DNA of 64,000 bases from Balaenoptera acutorostrata (taxonomy: Eukaryota; Chordata; Mammalia; Artiodactyla; Balaenopteridae), in assembly GCF_949987535.1 (NCBI RefSeq), contig NC_080081.1:40836428-40900427 (forward strand). The letters are read 5' to 3'. Below, piece after piece: positions 1 through 10,553 of this stretch (position 1 is the first letter of the stretch; every line of letters starts with the position of its first letter). A model generated the notes under the pieces. It saw only the letters and a list, made by a program, of their open reading frames with translations, ran no database searches and had not been told where the DNA came from. Position numbers and translations under genes: made by a program.

Positions 1-2545
1 TTTGTGTTTCCATACAAATTGTAAGTCTTTTTGCTCCAATTCTGTGAAAAATGCCATTGGTAGTTTGACAGGGATTGCATTGACTGTTTTGGGTAGCACA
101 GTCATTTTCACAATATTGATTCTTCCAATCCAAGAACATGGTTTATCTCTCCATCTGCTTGTGTCATCTTTGATTTCTTTCATCAGTATCTTATAGTTTT
201 CTGAGTACAGGTTTTTTTCCCTCCTGAGGTCAGTTTATTCCTAGGTATTTTATTTTTTTTTGATGCAGTGGTGAATGGGATTGTTTCCTTAATCTTTATT
301 TCTGATCTTTTGTTGGTAATGTACAGGAAAGCAAGAGATTTCTGTGTATGAATTTTGTATCCTGTAACTTTACTAAATTCGTTTATGAGTGCTGGTATTT
401 TTCTGGTAGCATGTTTAGTATTTTCAATGTATAGTATCATGTCATTAGCCAACACTGACAGTTCTACTTCTTCTTTTCCAATCTGGATTCTTTTTATTTC
501 TTTTTCTTCTCTGATAACCATGGATAGGACTTCCAAAACTATGTGAATAAAAGTGGCAAGAGTGGACATCTGTGTCTTCTTCCTGATCTTAAAGGAAATG
601 CTTTCAGCTTTTCACCATTGAGTATGATGTAAGCTGTAGGTCTGCCATACATGACCTTTATTATGTTGAGGTAGGTTCCCTCTAAGCCCACTTTTTGGAG
701 AGTTTTTATGATAAATGGGTGTTGAAATTTGCTAACAGCTTTTTCAGCATCTATTGTGATAATTATATGGTTTTTATTCTTCAGTTTGTTAATATGATGT
801 ATCATATTGATTGATTTGCATATATTGAAGAATCCTTGCATTCCTGGGATAAATCCCAATTGATTATGGTGTATGATCCTTTTAATGTATTGTTGGATTC
901 TGTTTGCTGGTATTTTGCTGAGGATTTTTGCATCTATATTCATCAGTGATATTGGTCTGTAATTTTCTTTTTTTGTAGTATCTTTGTCTGGTTTTGATAT
1001 CAGGATGATGGTGGCCTTGTAGAATGTGTTTGGGAGTGTTCCATCCTCTGAAATTTTTTGGAAGAGTTTGAGAAGGATTGGTGTTAGCTCTTTTCTAAAT
1101 GTTTAACAGAATTCACCTGTGAAGCCACCTGGTCCTGGACTTTTGTTTGTTGCAAGATTTTTAATCACAGTTTCAATTTCATTACTTGTGATTGGTCTGT
1201 TCATATTTTCTATTTCTTCCTGGTTCAGTCTTGGAAGGTTATACCTTTCTAAGAATTTGTCCATTTCTTCCAGCTTGTCCATTTTATTGGCATAGAGTTA
1301 CTTGTAGTAGTCTCTTAGGATGCTTTGTATTTCTGCGGTGTCTGTTGTAACTTCTCCTTTTTCATTTCTAATTTTATTGATTTGAGTTCTCTCCCTCTTT
1401 TTCTTGGTGAGTCTGGCTAAATGTTTATCAATATTGTTTATCTTCTCAAAGAAATAGGTTTTAGTTTTATTGATCTTTGTTATTGTTTTCTTTGTTTCTG
1501 TTTCATTTATTTCTGCTCTGATCTTTATGATTTCTTTCCTTGTACTAACTTTGGGTTTTGTTTGTTCTTCTTTCTCTAGTTCCTTTAGGTGTAAGGTTAG
1601 ATTGCTAATTGAGATTTTCCTTGCTTCTTGAGGTAGGATTGTATTTCTATAAACTTCCCTCTTAGAACTGTTATTGCTGCATCCCATAGGTTTTGGGTTG
1701 TTGTTTTTTCACTGTCATTTGTCTCTAGGTATTTTTTTAATTTCCTCTTTGATATTTTCAGTGATCTCTTGGTTATTTAGTAACATATTGTTTAGTCTCC
1801 ATGTTTTTGTAGTTTTTACATTTTTTCCCCTGTAATTTAATACTAATCTCATAGCATTGTGGTCGGAACAGATGCTTGATATGATTTCAATTTTCTTAAA
1901 TTTACTGAGGCTTGATTTGTGACCCAAGATGTGATCTATCCTGGAGAACGTTCTGTGTGCACTTGAGAAGAAAGTGTAATCTGCTGTTTTCAGATGGAAT
2001 GTCCTACAAATATCAATTAAATCTTTTTGGTCTTTTGTGTCATTTAAAACTTGTTTTTCCTTATTAATTATCTGTCTGGATGGTCTGTCCATTGGTGTAA
2101 GTAAGGTGTTAAAGTCCCCTACTATTACTGTGTTACTGTCGATTTCCTCTTTTATAGCTGTTAACGTTTGCCTTATGTAATGAAGTGCTCCTATGTTGGG
2201 TGCATAAATATTTATAATTGTTATAACTTCTTCTTGGATTGATCCCTTGATCATTATTTAGTGTCCTTCCTTATCTCTTGTAACAGTCTTTCTTTTAATG
2301 TCTATTTTATCTGATATGAGTATTGTTACTCCAGTTTTCATTTGATTTCCATTTGCATGGAATATCTTTTTCTATCTCCTCACTTTCAGTCTGTATGTGT
2401 CCCTAGGTGTGAAGTGGGTCTCTTGTAGACAGTATATATATGGGTCTTGTTTTTGTATCCATTCAGTGAGCCAGTGTCCTTTGGGTGGAGCATTTAATCC
2501 ATTCACATTTAGAATAATTATTGATATGTGTGTTCCTATTACCAT
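1..2545 (-). pseudogene. L1 ORF2 pseudogene (endonuclease and reverse transcriptase, partial)
   Basis: ORF2 encodes the endonuclease/reverse transcriptase that nicks the target and copies L1 RNA. The start is the ATG at 2545-2543, followed by the conserved IILNVNGLNAP segment of the endonuclease. Early stops occur near 2370 (after LKVRR) and near 2256 (after DKEGH). From 2254 to 1715 a 179-codon open stretch carries VGDFNTLLT, the FSRIDHILGHK segment and an intact catalytic SDH (1867-1859). The reverse transcriptase lies at about 943-183. Motif A reads [10 protein letters not shown] instead of the usual [10 protein letters not shown], and the catalytic FADD box reads LAND, with Asn encoded at 446-444. 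Loss of the first aspartate should abolish polymerase activity. The C-terminal cysteine-rich domain is outside the window. Confidence 0.92.
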
Positions 2546-2603
2546 TTTCTTAATTGCTTTTGGTTTGTTTTTGTATGTCCTTTTCTTCTCTTGTATTTTC
2601 TGC

Positions 2604-3483
2604 TTAGAGAAGTTCTTTTAGCATTTGTTGTAGAGCTGGTTTGGTGGTGCTGAATTCTCTTAGCTTTTGCTTGTCTGTAAGCTTTTTATTTCTCCATTGA
2701 ATCTGAATGAGGGCCTTGCTGGGTATGGTATTCTTGGTTGTAAGTATTTCCCTTTCATCACTTTAAAGATATCATGTTACTCCCCTCTATCCTGCAGAAT
2801 TTCTGCTAAAAAATCAGCTGATAACCCTATGGGGATTCCCTTGTATGTTATTTGTTGCTTTTTCTTGTGGCTTTTAATATTTTTTGTTTGTATTTAATTT
2901 TTGTTAGTTTGATTATATGTGTTTTGGCATGTTTCTCCTTGGGTTTATCCTCTATGGTACTCTCTGCACTGCTTGGACTTCGGTGACTATTTCCTTTCCC
3001 ATGTTAGGGAAGTTTTTGAGTATAATTTCTTCAAATATTTTCTCAGACATTTCTCTTTCTCTTCTTCTTCTGGGACCCCTATAATTTGAATATTGTTGCA
3101 TTTAATGTTGTCCCAGAGGTCTCTGAGACTGTCCTCCTTTCTTTTCATTCTTTTTTTCTTTATTTTTTTCCATGGCAGTGATTTCCACCATTCTGTATTT
3201 CAGCTCACTTACCTGTTATTCTGCTATTGATTCTTTCTGCTGTGTTTTTCATTTCATTTATTGTATTGTTCATAAGTGTTTATTTGTTCTTCTAGGTTCT
3301 TGTTAAACATTTCTTATATCTTCTTGATCCGTGCCTCCATTCTGTTTCCAAGATCTTGGGTCATCGTTACTAGCTTTACTTGAATTCTTTTTCAAGTAGA
3401 TTGCCTATCTCCTCTTCATTTATTTGGTCTTTTAGGTTTTTACCTTGCTCCTTTGTCTGCAACATATTTCTCTGTTGTCTCAT
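2604..3483 (-). pseudogene. L1 ORF1 pseudogene (RNA-binding protein)
   Basis: ORF1 encodes the trimeric RNA-binding chaperone of the L1 particle. The start is the ATG at 3483-3481 (MRQQRNMLQTKEQGKN), which lines up with the ORF1 start of the second large L1 at 63230. The acidic NEEEIGNLLEKEF segment follows. A TAA at 3378-3376 stops the frame at codon 36. The remaining coiled-coil and RNA-binding region, down to the original stop TAA at 2606-2604 (LLKELL-type ending), can be followed only by comparison with the right-hand copy, because no long frame survives. The span of about 880 bases is close to that of the right-hand copy. It is non-functional. Confidence 0.85.
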
Positions 3484-3892
3484 TTTGTCTAACTTACTGT
3501 TTTTGTGGTCTCTTTTCCACAGGCTGCAGTGTCGTAGTTCCTCTTGCTTCTGGTGTCTGCTCCCTGTTGGGTGAAGTTTGTTCAAGGGCTTGCATAGGCT
3601 GCCTGGTGGTAAGGACTAGCGCCTGCACTCTGGTGGGTGGAGCTGGCTCTTGTGTCTCTGGTTTGCCGGGTTGTGTCAAGAGGTGTGTTTTGGTGTGTCT
3701 GTGAACTTAGTACAACTTTAGGCAGCCTGTCTGCTGATGGGTAGTCTTGTGTTCCTGTCTTGCTGGTTGTTTGGCCTGAGGCGTCCAGCAGCACTAGAGC
3801 TTGAAGGCTGTTGGGAGTGAGCTGGGTCTTGGTGCTGAGATGGGGACCTTGGGGAGAGCTCACGCTGATCAATATTCCCTGGGGTCAGAAAT

Positions 3893-3990
3893 TCTCTGGT
3901 GGTCCAGTGGCCAGGACTTGGTGCTCCCAGGCTTGACTCCTGGCTGGGGAACCATGACCCCACAAACCACATGGTGTGGCCAAATAAAAT
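3893..3990 (+). repeat. SINE-like module embedded in the L1 leader
   Basis: On the plus strand this segment reads like a CHR-type tRNA-derived SINE: TCTCTGGTGGTCCAGTGG near its start (box A region), a degraded CTTGACTCCTGGCTGGGGAAC (box B region), then GTGGTGTGGCCAAATAAAA at its end. It runs straight into an A-rich stretch, as a SINE tail would. The right-hand L1 has an alignable segment at the same place (63637-63737), so it appears to be part of the L1 lineage and not a private insertion. Box B is poor, so the SINE identity is an inference. Confidence 0.5.
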
Positions 3991-4390
3991 GGGGGGGTGG
4001 GAAGAAAGCAAACAGACAGACAAAGAAAAAACAAGACATACAATAAAAACATAAGCAAGCAAAAAACTTGAAAAACACAAAGAAACCAGAAAAGAAGAAA
4101 ACAAAGAAACAAAAAAACAAACAATAAAAAGGAAACTAACAAAAACAAAAAGCAAAAAGCAAAATCAAAACAAAAAAAGCAAAGAAAATAAAAAATAAAA
4201 TGACACAAACAAAACGACAGCAAAACAAAACAAAAACCCACAAAAAACAAAAAAGACAACAAAAACAAACAAAAAACCAAAAAATAATATTAAAAGAGAC
4301 AAATATATATATATTTAAAAATTAAAACTAATAATCAAAAAATGTTAAAAATTAAAAATATAATTAAAACAACAACAAAACAAAACAACA
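3991..4390 (+). repeat. A-rich low-complexity block in the L1 leader
   Basis: About 400 bases of almost pure A, broken by single C, G or T residues, following the SINE-like module. The counterpart in the right-hand L1 starts near 63730. It could be an expanded and mutated SINE tail. Confidence 0.75.
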
Positions 4391-5814
4391 ACCAAAAAAT
4401 TCCCTAGAACCTCTACCATCAGTGTCCTTGCCCCCACAGTGAACCTCCGCATGCCCTCACCTCCCCAGGAGGCCCACCAAGACCTCTAGGTAGGTCTCTG
4501 GACCTGCTGTTAGCAGTGTGGGGGCAGCTCAGATTCTGTACCCTACTTGTACATGTCCCCAAAGTCTACAGCTGCTAAAGCTCGACCAGTCTCAGTTGTG
4601 GGAGTGCTTGTTATCCATTCAGATGTTCTGCAGGCATTGGATATACCAGGCCAATCTTGGGGGTTTAATCCATAGCTTGTACAGTTGAACAGAGAGGTTT
4701 CAGTTCCTCTTCCTTAGTTGCACAGCTTAGCTTTGGTTTTGACCCCACCTCTGCATGTCGGCCACCCTCAAGGGTCTGCTCCCCACCCAGGTGAGAGGGG
4801 GCAAAGACCACAACTGAGGGGGGCCATGCTTGCTTGCTTAAGTGGGATGAGCCAGAGGTGGCAACCGATTGGTGCACACATGCTTGCTCAGGCAGGAGGG
4901 GCGTAAGTTGACTGACTGCAGTAAACACACTTGCACTGATGGTTTCCCCCTCCAGTGCCCGCAGACGCCGGGGCCGGCAGGAAGCAGTCATAGACTGGGG
5001 CATGCACACTCACTCTGGTGGGAGTCCCTCCCAGTGCCCGAGGAGGCAGGGGCTGGAGTATAGGGAGAGAGGCTGCGATGGTAGCCCTGCCCATTGCATG
5101 CCACTCAACAATGGCGCTTCACTTCCACGGCAGTCCATGCTTCCTCCAGGAGCATTCTTGGCTGTGGAGCTCCTCACTCCCATCCCTTCAGGCTGTCTCC
5201 ATGCAGCCAAAAACAGTCCTCTTCCCGGGTCCACTCTCCTAACCCCATACTTCAGCACCCAGACCCCACCAGCACTGGGAGACATCTGTCTCAAGCTGGG
5301 GCATGCAGAGCTGTGACACAGATAGCCGGTGCAAGTCTCTCTATGTCCTGCCTGCCACAGACTGGCCATTGCACTTTCTTCCACTAGCTCCCAAAGCCCC
5401 CCCTCTATTTCAGTATATCTTGCCTCCAGTGAGGGGGCCTCCTGGGTGTGGTAACCTCTCCTCTCCTTCAGCTCCCCTGGAGGTGTGTGGTCCCATCCCG
5501 TTTTCTCTTTTCTTTTTCTTTCCTTTTCCTCCTTTGTCCTACCTGGTTATGTGGGGATCTTTTCTTGTCCTTTAGGTGTCTAAGGTCCTCTGCTAGTGCT
5601 CACCAAGTGCTCTGTGTAAATTGTTCCACTTGTAGATGTATTCTTGGTGTACATGTGGGGAGAAGTGAACCCCAGTTCCTCCTATTCCACCATCTTGACC
5701 ACTCTTGGTAATTTCTTTTTAAATGTGATAATGGTATAGTTGTTAGAATATACATATAAATGATTTCTTGTATTTTGAAGGTATAGATTTAAATAATTTT
5801 AGGTAAAATAATTC

Positions 5815-5995
5815 TGGTGTCTAATTTGATTCAAAATAATCTGGGATAAGGTAAGAGAGTGTGATAAGTGGGTCTGGTTACAGATGAGACAAATTAGGCC
5901 AAGAGGTGACAATTATTGAAGGTGGATGATAGGCACATGGGGGTTAATTATACTATTTTACTTTGCAGACATTTAAAATTTTCTATAATAAATTA
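5815..5995 (+). mobile_element. Old L1M-type 3' end, sense
   Basis: The stretch has the hallmarks of an old mammalian L1M 3' terminus: an AAATAATCTGGGAT segment, then GGCACATGGGGGTTAATTAT, then AAATTTTCTATAATAAA. The rest of the element is absent. Confidence 0.65.
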
Positions 5996-6641
5996 ATTTT
6001 TTTTAATTTAAAGATGCACAGAGCAACACATAATAGGAATGCCACTAACCTTGTTATATGGATACATCAAGAAATACTTTTGACTAGAATTGTGTAGAAT
6101 TACGATGGGGTTAATTGGCAAAATAACAAAGCTGATAGGTCTTTTGGTGTTTTATTTTCTTTTCTCTTTTCATCTACTCTTCACCTATTCAACTACTATA
6201 ACTTATTCATTTTTTAATCTCTTTTTCTTCCCATCCAGGCCCACCTTACCTGAACAATTTATTTTCCTACAGAAGAAACTCTCAAGATTTCCGTTGTTAG
6301 GTTAAACTGATTTCAGTTAACTAACAGGGTTGGAAAAGATTCTGACCTAATGTCAAATTACATTCCTGTAATTTCACATATTCTCTTTGGAATGAAGTAC
6401 GTTTTTCCATTCTAAGGCACTGAGTGGGTATAGCCATGCTAAGGAATGGAGTTCATCATCCATGCTAAGGAATTAAGTGGGTATGTCCACACTAAGGAAG
6501 TATGTTTAGTAAAATTTATATGAGTTTTTGATGTTCTCACTCTCTTGTGCCAATGAGAAAATCATCAAGCTGCTGATTTGGGTAAGTAACATTTTTCCCT
6601 ATGAGGATGCAAAAATACCAGAATTGTAGTGTTGCAGTGTA
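5996..6641. other. Unassigned AT-rich DNA with a degenerate direct repeat
   Basis: No gene is visible. At 6412-6499 a CTAAGG..GAGTGGGTAT..CCA unit of roughly 35 bases occurs twice with a period of about 52. The 71-codon frame at 6090-6305 is low-complexity and unsupported. Confidence 0.6.
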
Positions 6642-6645
6642 ATCC

Positions 6646-7741
6646 TGGAACTGAGCAGAACCCTGCAGAACCCCCCAAGTATAAAGACCCCTCTATGTCC
6701 CCTGCCTCTTGTTTATAGAAAAACTGAAGTCTCCTGGGCCTCCCTGAATCACAAAAGAGCAGGCTCGAGCAGTTAACGATTAGGACAATAGAGTCACAGA
6801 CTCAGTGTCTGATACACATTCTTGAGTTGTTTTACAGATACTGACACCAGAAGGAAAAAGCTAACTGTGTGATGACCAGACTGTAACCATGACATAAGCT
6901 GTTCTATCTTGAGCAGTACTGAATCTATGGCTAGCACAATTTCAAGGACTGGCCTCAAGAGAATGAGATTAACATTATTGCTCATAATAATCTATATCTT
7001 TGTGGACATCAACATATTTGTAGCTTGCTCTGCCCCTATATGTAAGTGGACAAATAAAATTGTCAGCAAAGAGGTGATACATACCCATGTCAACATCTTC
7101 CACTCTGAAAATATGGCACCCTATGTCAGTATGAAGAAGTTACAGAAGACAGATTTTGCCCCTAATCCCATAGAAATGAGACAAGTGGGGATTTGTAAGC
7201 AGCTCTTTTGCCCCTTTCTTGTTTGTCTATTTCTGTTCCCCTCAAACCTTAATTATATAAATGAAATTACTAGGTAACATTTAACCTATTTTTTGACTTC
7301 TGCTCTACTGAATGTACACAATGCCTTACCTAATCTGTTGATACCTTTCCTGGATTCAAAGGAGTAGGAATGAAGAATTAAGTAGTTAAAGAATGACTGG
7401 CTGTCTACACCTAGCTTCCCCCTTAGCAAATTTGCAGGCAGACCACACAGGCAAGATAGCATCCAAAGGAAGATCAGGAGAAGTCAGTAGGTCTACATGC
7501 AGTGGGAAAGTGACAAAAAATCTGACCTCCTACCTTAATAATTAACTGAGATTGTTTCCCCTTTTTCCCTTTAAAAATTGTCATGGCTGAACAGAATCTT
7601 TGGAGTTGGTCTCAGGATATGAGTCCACTTTCTTCCCAGATTGTCAGCTTTTCTGAATAAAGCTGCTTTCCTGTCTACCAACACTTGCCCCTCAACTATT
7701 GGCTTTTGAGCAGTGAGAAGCCAAACCTGAGTTCTATTACA
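6646..7741 (+). mobile_element. Solo LTR of an endogenous retrovirus (class I-like)
   Basis: A block of 1096 bases that begins with TG (TGGAACTGAGCAG), ends with CA (GTTCTATTACA), and is flanked on both sides by the 4-bp duplication ATCC (6642-6645 and 7742-7745). A polyadenylation signal AATAAA lies at 7656-7661. It is followed by the CTTTCCTGTCTACCAACA and CTATTGGCTTTTGAGCAGTG segments typical of the R-U5 end of mammalian class I LTRs. No gag, pol or env flanks it, so it is a recombined solo LTR. A 122-codon frame inside (6909-7277) resembles nothing I know and is probably chance. Orientation comes from the AATAAA position. The LTR family name is unknown to me. Confidence 0.75.
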
Positions 7742-7745
7742 ATCC

Positions 7746-10220
7746 TAAATGAAAAAGAAATGGTCAAAGGAAGTACTAACAAAAACAAAAAAAATCAAGA
7801 TCAGAAGCTTGAAGAGCACAATTTGTTTTGATGTTAAAAAGTCATTTTGTTTCATTTCTGTGATTCAGACATACATCTTTCCTTTCACTGGTCCTTATTT
7901 TTCTCCACTTAAAATAAATAAATGAAAACATAAGCTGTTAGTAAAGTTTAAATTAAACTCAGAAAATTCTTGTCATTTGAATTTCTGCAAATTTATGATT
8001 GACTATAAATAGTTACAACTGGGTTTCTTTCCAATACAGAGTTGCTGATTTACCTAATTTTTTTTTTAAATTTCCTTACATTTATTTGTATAGCATTTGA
8101 TTTTGAACTCTACCTAGAACAAATAATTAAGTAAATAAAAAATTAGATCTTTCAACACTTCAAAACCCCACAACAAATTTAATTCCTATAGGATACTACA
8201 AAGAATCAGTTCATTCCAGAATAGTTCAGCATCTGATAACAAATGAAGTGAGAATGCTGAATTTATTGTAAATCTACAGATGCATTGTGACATAGCTGGT
8301 GGTATTTTTAATGGCCCTGAGAGTTATAGTGAAAAATTAGATGAAAAAAGTAGTCAGTGGCAGAGGCTTTACTACTGCAATATGGATAGGGAATAAAAGT
8401 TTTTCCAGCACCAAATAGTTAATGAGCATCTATATGTGCAAAGCACTGTAGAGAGGGCAGATCATTTTATTTCCTTGGAACGTAGTTTGGTGCCAGAAAA
8501 GGAATTTTATGTGCTGAGTTGACTGGTACAATCTTTCAGGTACAGTACTTTCTGCATACTACAGAAAAACATCAGACAATTTATTTTCAGGAAGATTTCC
8601 AAATGCTGCAGCATTAGCAAAGATTGAACAAGGGACCGTCTGATCTTAAGTAAACCTCCCATCCTTCTAAAGATGTTTGTGTTGAGAGAAATGATCTTTG
8701 AAAGTGTTTGCTTGGAAATGTCATGAGCACAAACAATTACCAGGCATGGTGGCACTGCACATTGGAAAAGGCACAAAAAGTTGCAACTGAGAGTGGAGAG
8801 GGGGCTGCCTAATTGTTAACAGAAAAATGATGAGTTTAAATTAGTGGTATGATATAATTTGAATTTAAATGATTTGTTATGGTATTATGTGTCATGACAG
8901 AAAAAAAAAAAAATTGTCTTTTGCTGTCCTGAAAGAAAATTTAAGATAAACTATATAGTGGCCTTAGTCCTTTTAGGTATTAATTTTGAAGTATTAATTT
9001 GAAATAATCAGAAAAGTGTATCTGTGTCATTATTTTCTGTTTCAGATTTGTAAAAAGTAATATTTTTCCTACTATATACTTTAGCAAGTAGAGGCCTTTA
9101 TGCTCTGCTACTAAAAATTGACTTTAATTTAGAACTTTGAAACTCATGACATATTTTAACTAGGTATTCTCTTAAAAGAGGAAAATATCTAAAGAAAAAA
9201 TGACCTAAGGTTGTTTTCTATTTAGTGTAAGTACTTTGATGGCAAGACATTTTTTTACAGTGGTTGATGCAATTAGATCTCATTAACATTAAATATGGAA
9301 AATGAACAAAATTTAAGCCAGAACCTCTTAACTAGAGTATATTTTTCATTTTGTCACTTTATCAAATGTATTTATTTGTTTGTTTTTAATTATAATCCCC
9401 AGATTATATTTTGAGAAAAGAATTAAGACAAAAATAGAATACTTACTAAAGGTCAATCAGTAAAATTTTGAGTGACAGAACTTAGAATAAGAACCAGCGG
9501 TCCTGACTTGTTGGAAGCAATTCATTTTTAAATATCCAGAACAAAACCATTAATCATTATTACATGTATTATTTGCCAGTTTCTATAAAAGTTTCAGTTA
9601 GCAGAAGTATTTCTTGAGTTCACCTGGCAGAGTTACTATTTTGGAAAAATGCAACTCTGTTTTTCCTGTTCTAATTAGTGTTCCTGTATGAGTCATTCAG
9701 CAAAAAATTTAATAATCTGTTCTCTGAATATTTAAACATTGTTATCCACAAAATGGAAAACTATCATTAAAGCACAATTAGTGGAGGAGAATCAGGTTTA
9801 GTGAAACTACTGTTTGAAGTGTTTTAGCAGCCTTTCTTTAGACAGGTAGATTTATGTGATTAGCAAAACAATATTAAAGAAACAATACTGGCTTTTTAAG
9901 AATTCTGTGCAAAAAGGAGGTTTAGATTGACTACTTACTTTAGTACATCAGTGCATTAATGCAAATCTTTGTATGGAAATGCTGGCAAAACAACTTGCAT
10001 AAGAGATGGAAAGATTATGTGTGTTTACCTATAAAGGAGAAATTTAATAATAATCCATAAATTTATGATCAAAAGATTTTTCAGAACAAATACAATCTCA
10101 GGCTATTTGTTGAAATTATGCCATTATACTCTCTCCACTAATTTCTTACTACCATCCTTTTTTGTGGCAATGTTCACTCAGCCACGCAGGATGTCTTAGA
10201 TGCTAACAAAAGTCAGAATA
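7746..10220. other. Unassigned AT-rich intergenic DNA
   Basis: No long frame, splice-paired exon or RNA gene is visible. It includes an A13 run near 8901-8913 and possible short MIR/L2 traces, but nothing else that I can name. Confidence 0.6.
8398..8480 (+). repeat. Possible short MIR/L2 fragment
   Basis: AATGAGCATCTATATGTGC followed by AAAGCACTGTAGAGAGG resembles the 'gagcacctactatgtgccaggcactg' part of MIR/L2. It is too short to be sure. Confidence 0.35.
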
Positions 10221-10234
10221 AGAAGTACTGAGTG
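10220..10234. repeat. Target-site duplication, left copy of the SINE
   Basis: AAGAAGTACTGAGTG matches 10539-10553 exactly. A diverged third copy of its core (AAGTACCAAGTG) lies at 12001-12012, after the neighbouring L1. Confidence 0.9.
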
Positions 10235-10538
10235 TCGGGGCTTCCCTGGTGGCACAGTGGTTGAGAGTCTGCCTGCCAATGCAGGGCACACGGGTTCGAG
10301 CCCTGGTCTGGGAAGATCCCACATGCTGCAGAGCAACTAGGCCCGTGAGCCACAACTACTGAGCCTGCGCGTCTGGAGCCTGTGCTCCGCAACAAGAGAG
10401 GCCGCGATAGTGAGAGGCCCGTGCACCGCGATTAAGAGTGGCCCCCGTTCTCCTCAACTAGAGAAAGCCCTCGAACAGAAACAAAGACCCAACACAGCCA
10501 AACATAAATAAATAAATAATTAATTTTAAAAAAAAGAA
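10235..10538 (+). mobile_element. CHR-type SINE (cetacean/cetartiodactyl tRNA-derived SINE)
   Basis: It begins GGGGCTTCCCTGGTGGCACA. An RNA polymerase III box A (TGGCACAGTGG) and box B (GGTTCGAGCCC) are both close to consensus. The body contains the GAGGCCGCGATAGTGAGAGG segment characteristic of cetacean CHR copies. The tail reads AAAGACCCAACACAGCC and then (AAATA)n. It is flanked by a 15-bp duplication AAGAAGTACTGAGTG (10220-10234 and 10539-10553). Relatively low divergence suggests a fairly recent insertion by L1 machinery. Confidence 0.93.
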
Positions 10539-10553
10539 AAGAAGTACTGAGTG

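Larger units (their letters stand above)
1..5703 (-). mobile_element. LINE-1 (L1), antisense, 5'-complete, cut by the window edge
   Basis: Read on the minus strand this is a LINE-1 in canonical order: 5' leader (5703 to 3484), ORF1 (3483 to 2604), a short spacer, then ORF2 from 2545 off the left edge. The 5' terminus is recognisable because the minus strand begins with a CAAGATGGTGGAATAGGAGG-type start, the usual first bases of ungulate L1s. The 3' part of ORF2, the 3'UTR and the poly(A) tail lie outside the window, so target-site duplications cannot be checked. ORF1 and ORF2 carry several stops and an active-site change, so the copy cannot move by itself. It resembles the L1 at 58065-64000 throughout and is probably from the same or a sister subfamily. 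Confidence 0.93.
3484..5703 (-). promoter_or_regulatory. L1 5' leader / internal promoter region
   Basis: This 2.2-kb leader lies between the L1 5' terminus and ORF1. The part from about 4400 to 5703 is GC-rich against its AT-rich surroundings, as expected for an L1 internal promoter. The part at 3991-4390 is A-rich on the plus strand, so the L1 RNA would hold a long U-rich tract. Degenerate direct repeats are visible: CAGTGCCCG recurs at 4953 and 5032 inside about 60 bases of related sequence, a spacing of about 79. Promoter activity is inferred from position and composition only. Confidence 0.7.

Noticed and set aside
3718..4280. Minus-strand frames of 131 and 145 codons, very rich in Phe, Leu and Ser
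   Set aside because: They are the translation of the A-rich block of the L1 leader read from the other strand, so a composition artefact and not a membrane protein.
6909..7277. 122-codon frame with a possible membrane segment
   Set aside because: It lies wholly within the solo LTR, begins at a non-ATG codon, and resembles nothing I know.
10235..10538. tRNA-like sequence with good boxes A and B
   Set aside because: It is a SINE head, not a tRNA gene. The cloverleaf is not maintained and the SINE body, tail and duplication are present.
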